From NCBI GenBank assembly GCA_949127695.1, contig CASBQH010000438.1:1-8067 (forward strand): DNA of 8,067 nt. Reading direction: 5' to 3'. The notes beneath the pieces are model-generated. The model did not search any database and had not been told where the DNA came from. It saw nothing but the letters and a program-made list of their open reading frames with translations. Shown piece after piece: positions 5,452 through 8,067 of the stretch (position 1 is its first letter; the number at the start of each line of letters is the position of its first letter). Source of the stretch: Synechococcales cyanobacterium PMM_0073 (GTDB lineage: Bacteria > Cyanobacteriota > Cyanobacteriia > Elainellales > Elainellaceae). The translations under genes and the position numbers were made by a program.

Positions 5452-6045
5452 CTAATCCAGCAGTTGCTGAAGCGAGAGCTGGATGCTTGGAAAGGCCAAC
5501 GGCGAAATCAAGCCATCTGTATAGGTCGCTCTAGCTTGATAGAGTCCGTTGACCGGATCGCGCATCACAATGAGACTAGGCCGCTTGGCCTGCAAATTCA
5601 TCAGCCAATATTCTTGAATTCCTGCTGCCGCATAGATCTGGGCTTTGATGCCCCGGTCTCTACGCAGGCTGCTGTTGGAATATTCAATTAACCAAAAAAT
5701 ATTTTCAGGGTAGGGGTGGTGCTGCAAATATTCGCGTCCTAGCGGCTGAACCACTGCGACATCCGGTTCAGGCTCAGAGCTACTGCCGGGGATCGTGATT
5801 GGACTGGCTTGCAGCACTTCAACCTGTTCACCTAGCCGCTGCTCTAGATATTTAGCAGCAGTGCGTCGGTAGTAAGCATGGGGTTCTCCTTCAGGCGACA
5901 TTTCAACGATTACTCCATTCAGCAGCTCAACCCGCCGATCTACCAAAATTCCAGCCTGAATCATCTGATGGTAGTCGTCCACCGTCCACCGAGCAGCGCT
6001 GTCTGACCCAGCGGCTGTTAAATTGAGGCTATCTAAGCGAGACAT
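5452..6045 (-). CDS. Uma2 (DUF820) family putative endonuclease, copy 2
   Basis: A 197-residue Uma2-family protein with a PD-(D/E)XK nuclease-like core. Visible family features are the N-terminal DDYHQMIQAGILVDRRVELLNG at 23-44 with conserved E40, SPEGEPHAYY at 50-59, PD at 94-95 in EPDVAVV, E121 in WLIEYSNSS, K134, and the YAAAGIQEYWLMN segment at 138-150. D95, E121 and K134 are the likely catalytic residues. It belongs to a different subgroup from the copy at 606-1166: its opening and motif spellings differ, so the two are not a recent duplication. The ATG at 6045 has AAGG three bases upstream and GAGGA further up. A perfect TATAAT on the same strand lies about 32 bp upstream, so it can be transcribed independently of the oxidoreductase gene 82 bp away. 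Cellular role unknown. Confidence 0.9.
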   Translation of the reverse strand: MSRLDSLNLTAAGSDSAARWTVDDYHQMIQAGILVDRRVELLNGVIVEMSPEGEPHAYYRRTAAKYLEQRLGEQVEVLQASPITIPGSSSEPEPDVAVVQPLGREYLQHHPYPENIFWLIEYSNSSLRRDRGIKAQIYAAAGIQEYWLMNLQAKRPSLIVMRDPVNGLYQARATYTDGLISPLAFPSIQLSLQQLLD

Positions 6046-6077
6046 GACCTTACATCCTCAGTCATGGGGAGAGCTTC

Positions 6078-6083
6078 ATTATA
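6078..6083 (-). promoter_or_regulatory. Perfect TATAAT -10 box for second Uma2 gene
   Basis: The minus strand reads TATAAT here, 32 bp ahead of the start codon at 6045. No good -35 is found 16-18 bp upstream; TTGATC is only 8 bp away. It could be a -35-independent or activator-dependent promoter. It lies in the 82-bp gap after the oxidoreductase gene. Confidence 0.5.
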
Positions 6084-6127
6084 ATCATTGGGATCAAACT
6101 CATCTGGGTAAGCTGAGAAATTTGCGC

Positions 6128-7345
6128 TCAGCCCGCCCCGATCGCCTGCCCAGCCAGCCAGCCTGTTGTCCAGGCGCTCTGGAAGTTGAAGCCGCCCGTG
6201 ACGCCATCAATATCCAGAACTTCGCCTGCAAAAAATAGCCCTGGACAGAGGCGGCTCTGCATCGTTTTGAAGTCTACCTCAGGCAGCCGGACGCCGCCGC
6301 AGGTGACAAACTCATCTTTGAACATGCTCTTGCCCTGAATCTGGTATTGCCCCTGATGCAGCTCCTTCAGCAGCGCCTGGGTCTGCGGCTTTGAGAGTTC
6401 TGCCCAGCGGCGCTCTGGCTCAACGGCAGCGCGGCTGACCAGATACTGCCAAAATCGGCGCGGCAGCTCGACCGGACAAAACCCGGCCACTGTCTTTTTG
6501 GGCTGCTGTAGCTTAGTCTCTAGCAGCTGCTGCCGGGAAGCCTCCAGCGAGCTGGCGGGCAGCCAGTTAATTTGCAGCTCGGCTCGGTAGCGCTGCTCAT
6601 GTAGCAGCCTAGCGCCCCAGGCTGAGAGCTTTAATACCGCAGGGCCGCTCAGCCCCCAATGCGTCACCAGCAAGGCTCCAGCCTGCTCTAGCTTGGGCAG
6701 CAGCAGCCTCACTTCGGCTCGCTCAATCGCTACGCCCGCCAGCTCGCGCAGATTGAGATCGGGGATATTGAAGGTAAATAGCGACGGCACGGGCGGCTCA
6801 ATGCTGTGCCCCAACTCGCGAGCCAGCCCATGCCCCTGCGGACTGCTGCCGGTGGCCAGCAAAACTCGATGCGCTGGCAGCGTTTGGCCAGATTTCAGCC
6901 GGACTTCAAAGCCGCGCTCTGTGCGCTCTACGGCCTGAACCGGCGAGCCGGTATAGATCTCTACTCCGGCCTGTCGGGCCGTTTGGATCAGGCAGTTCAC
7001 CACGGTTTCAGAATCATCCGTGACGGGAAACATCCGGCCATCGCCTTCAGTTTTGAGCTGGACGCCGTGCCGCGCAAACCAAGCGACTGTATCTTTGGGC
7101 TGAAAGCGGGTGAATGCGCCGCGCAGCGCCTTGCCGCCGCGTGGGTAATGCTGCACCAAGGCCGCAGGCTCAAAGCAGGCATGGGTGACATTGCAGCGTC
7201 CGCCGCCCGAAATCCGTACCTTGGCTAGCGGCTGGCGGGCTTCTAGCAGCGTCACCTGCGCCTGCGGATATGCCTCGGCGCAGGCAATTGCCGCCCAAAA
7301 CCCGGCTGCTCCACCGCCCACCACGATCACTTGAAGAGATTGCAC
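6128..7345 (-). CDS. HI0933/YhiN-family FAD-dependent oxidoreductase
   Basis: A 405-residue flavoprotein of the HI0933 (YhiN/BaiN-like) family of NAD(P)/FAD-dependent oxidoreductases. The N-terminal dinucleotide-binding fold shows V-V-G-G-G-A-A-G at 8-15 and the acidic E35 ending the second strand. The family signature SGGGRCNVT is at 46-54, a second nucleotide-site LLATG at 162-166, and the C-terminal FAD segment FFAGEVLDIDGVTGGFNFQSAW at 371-392. The substrate is unknown for most of the family. The start is GTG at 7345: an excellent AGGGAGG sits seven bases upstream, and no in-frame ATG lies nearer. The ATG at 7370 is out of frame. Length and motifs are complete, so it looks functional. It is divergent from the small protein at 7508 and lies upstream of the second Uma2 gene on the same strand; functional linkage with that gene is not indicated. 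Confidence 0.92.
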   Translation of the reverse strand: MQSLQVIVVGGGAAGFWAAIACAEAYPQAQVTLLEARQPLAKVRISGGGRCNVTHACFEPAALVQHYPRGGKALRGAFTRFQPKDTVAWFARHGVQLKTEGDGRMFPVTDDSETVVNCLIQTARQAGVEIYTGSPVQAVERTERGFEVRLKSGQTLPAHRVLLATGSSPQGHGLARELGHSIEPPVPSLFTFNIPDLNLRELAGVAIERAEVRLLLPKLEQAGALLVTHWGLSGPAVLKLSAWGARLLHEQRYRAELQINWLPASSLEASRQQLLETKLQQPKKTVAGFCPVELPRRFWQYLVSRAAVEPERRWAELSKPQTQALLKELHQGQYQIQGKSMFKDEFVTCGGVRLPEVDFKTMQSRLCPGLFFAGEVLDIDGVTGGFNFQSAWTTGWLAGQAIGAG

Positions 7346-7352
7346 TGATTAG

Positions 7353-7359
7353 CCTCCCT
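7353..7359 (-). promoter_or_regulatory. Strong RBS supporting the oxidoreductase GTG start
   Basis: The minus strand reads AGGGAGG, seven bases before the GTG at 7345. It is among the best ribosome-binding sites in the window and decides this non-ATG start. Confidence 0.8.
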
Positions 7360-7375
7360 GAAAAATTCATGCCCC

Positions 7376-7407
7376 AACTGCCTTAAACTGCCTTCACAAA
7401 CTGCGTC
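7376..7407. repeat. AACTGC direct repeats in divergent promoter region
   Basis: AACTGCCTTA at 7376-7385 is followed directly by AACTGCCTTC at 7386-7395, then AACTGCGTC at 7399-7407. The first two are a 9/10 tandem repeat and the third is spaced by three extra bases. They lie between the oxidoreductase start and the small orphan gene and could be repeated regulator sites. No clear promoter boxes could be tied to them. Confidence 0.4.
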
Positions 7408-7492
7408 AAATCATCTTGAATAGGGAATGCTAGGGTAAGAGGTAGGGGTGGAAGCCCTCCTCAGACCCACTACCCAGAACTTAGCGGAAATT

Positions 7493-7500
7493 GAGGAAGG
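7493..7500 (+). promoter_or_regulatory. RBS fixing the start of the orphan gene
   Basis: GAGGAAGG lies seven bases before the ATG at 7508. This strongly favours that ATG over the upstream in-frame GTG at 7448, which would add 20 residues. Confidence 0.8.
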
Positions 7501-7507
7501 TTTGAGC

Positions 7508-7882
7508 ATGTCGTTAGAGAAACTCCAGCCTGCGAATCCACGAGATGTCAGCGTCTATTCTCCCTATTATCAGGGACGCAAGCGCAGCGCTTTGCCGCTG
7601 GCGATCAGTCTTTATCAGATGGGAAATCTGGAAGGCTCGCGCAAAATTGAAGGCGGCGAGAGCATTCCGTTCTTGGCCACTTGGAGCGTCTCTTCAATTC
7701 CGGCTGACCTAACGCGCTGTCGGCTACAGTTTGACGGCAACGCTGAGCTGAGCTACGAAGTGATTTTGGCCAACTTTGAGTTCGTTGATTTTTTAATTGA
7801 AGCGCTGTTTACCTTCAAAAGCACCCGCATGGCCGATTTTTCCCAGACGTTTTATCGCAAGCTGCTGAAACAGGACGAATAG
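7508..7882 (+). CDS. Small soluble protein of unknown function
   Basis: A 124-residue protein that I do not recognise as a named family; it has the look of a conserved cyanobacterial hypothetical protein. It lacks a signal peptide and clear membrane segments. Notable stretches are PRDVSVYSPYYQGRKRSALPLAISLYQMG near 11-39, a glycine/acid segment EGSRKIEGGESIPF at 42-55, a probable beta-rich middle (FLATWSVSSIPADLTRCRLQFDG), and a hydrophobic-aromatic helix region FEFVDFLIEALFTF near 91-104. It ends with a basic tail. A single Cys lies in TRCRL. The ATG at 7508 is supported by GAGGAAGG upstream. It is a single-gene unit: divergent from the oxidoreductase and followed by a good rho-independent terminator, which suggests a real, independently expressed gene. 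No function is proposed. Confidence 0.8.
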   Translation: MSLEKLQPANPRDVSVYSPYYQGRKRSALPLAISLYQMGNLEGSRKIEGGESIPFLATWSVSSIPADLTRCRLQFDGNAELSYEVILANFEFVDFLIEALFTFKSTRMADFSQTFYRKLLKQDE

Positions 7883-7899
7883 CGCCTGCCTAGCCCATT

Positions 7900-7998
7900 C
7901 AGTAAATTCAGGGAGAGGGCGGGGAGAGACTCAGTAAAGCCTCTCCCTTTTTGAGGCTGGTTTAAAATCAGTAAAGCTTCATACAGTAAAGCCTCATA
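7900..7998. repeat. CAGTAAAGC(C/T)TC repeat cluster
   Basis: CAGTAAAGCCTC occurs at 7932-7943. Two tandem 15-bp copies follow, CAGTAAAGCTTCATA at 7969-7983 and CAGTAAAGCCTCATA at 7984-7998, differing by one base. A shorter CAGTAAA lies at 7900-7906. The copy at 7932 supplies part of the terminator loop and right arm. No spacers of CRISPR type are present. Confidence 0.7.
7911..7952 (+). terminator. Rho-independent terminator after orphan gene
   Basis: GGGAGAGG at 7911-7918 pairs with CCTCTCCC at 7940-7947, followed by T5 at 7948-7952. A second left arm, GGGAGAG at 7922-7928, can use the same right arm with a shorter 12-base loop, so two versions of the hairpin are possible. A competing hairpin, AGCCTC at 7938-7943 with GAGGCT at 7953-7958, would break the terminator stem. 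The stem starts 28 bases after the stop at 7882. Confidence 0.75.
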
Positions 7999-8044
7999 GA
8001 ATAAAAGATAGTCTTGAACGCGAGGGTGCTGGAATGATCTGTCT

Positions 8045-8067
8045 CAGCAATCCAGATTAGCAATCCA
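8045..8067. repeat. 13-bp period repeat cut by the window edge
   Basis: AGCAATCCA occurs at 8046-8054 and 8059-8067, a 13-bp period; the repeating unit is close to (C/T)AGCAATCCAGAT. The array may continue past the end of the window. No gene is seen in 7999-8067; the ATG at 8034 opens only eight codons. Confidence 0.5.

Noticed and set aside
6806..7228. 140-codon open frame opposite the oxidoreductase
   Set aside because: It is antisense to a complete flavoprotein gene and shows no independent motifs or ribosome-binding site support.
7448..7507. GTG start extending the orphan protein by 20 residues
   Set aside because: GAGGAAGG seven bases before the ATG at 7508 marks a much better start.
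8034..8060. Start of a new gene at the right edge
   Set aside because: The ATG is followed by a stop after eight codons.
7900..8067. CRISPR array
   Set aside because: Repeats are 12-15 bp, partly abutting, with no regular unique spacers and no cas genes nearby.
1..8067. HIP1 octamer GCGATCGC, frequent in many cyanobacteria
   Set aside because: Only partial matches such as GGCGATCGGC were noticed by eye; absence does not exclude a cyanobacterium because HIP1 density varies by lineage.

Overview
The window looks like chromosomal DNA from a cyanobacterium, probably a filamentous or Leptolyngbya-like lineage; the lineage is a guess from general sequence feel. The main evidence is a GUN4 protein (a regulator of chlorophyll synthesis found in oxygenic phototrophs), a cyanobacterial-type long NADP isocitrate dehydrogenase, two Uma2 (DUF820) nucleases of a family abundant in cyanobacteria, and G/C-rich hairpin repeats between genes. 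No tRNA, rRNA, CRISPR array, transposase or phage gene was seen.

Layout from left to right. 1-353 holds no gene but contains G/C-rich hairpins (one with a G-quadruplex motif), an 11-bp tandem repeat, a small stem-loop and two operator-like inverted repeats. These lead into a 74-residue XRE-type regulator (354-578, +). It converges on a Uma2 nuclease (606-1166, -). A signal-peptide-bearing dienelactone hydrolase-family protein (1285-2172, +) is divergent from Uma2 and converges on isocitrate dehydrogenase icd (2256-3674, -), with a strong shared hairpin between the stops. Divergent from icd is a NarL/LuxR-type response regulator (3894-4559, +), followed by a triple 13-bp tandem repeat and gun4 (4710-5438, +). 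gun4 converges on a second Uma2 nuclease (5452-6045, -), which lies downstream of an FAD-dependent HI0933/YhiN-family oxidoreductase (6128-7345, -). A short conserved-looking orphan protein (7508-7882, +) is divergent from the oxidoreductase and ends at a rho-independent terminator embedded in a cluster of CAGTAAAGC repeats. The right edge carries the start of another 13-bp repeat.

Most genes are housekeeping or common cyanobacterial accessory genes in single-gene units with alternating strands, so there is little sign of a multi-gene operon. The plausible functional links are regulatory. The response regulator sits between icd (the 2-oxoglutarate supply, hence nitrogen/carbon signalling) and gun4 (Mg-chelatase activation). 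It is in the same reading frame as gun4, with only one TAG between them. I do not see a clear new defence or mobile system. The most interesting material is the repeat and hairpin architecture around start and stop codons and the orphan protein at the right end.
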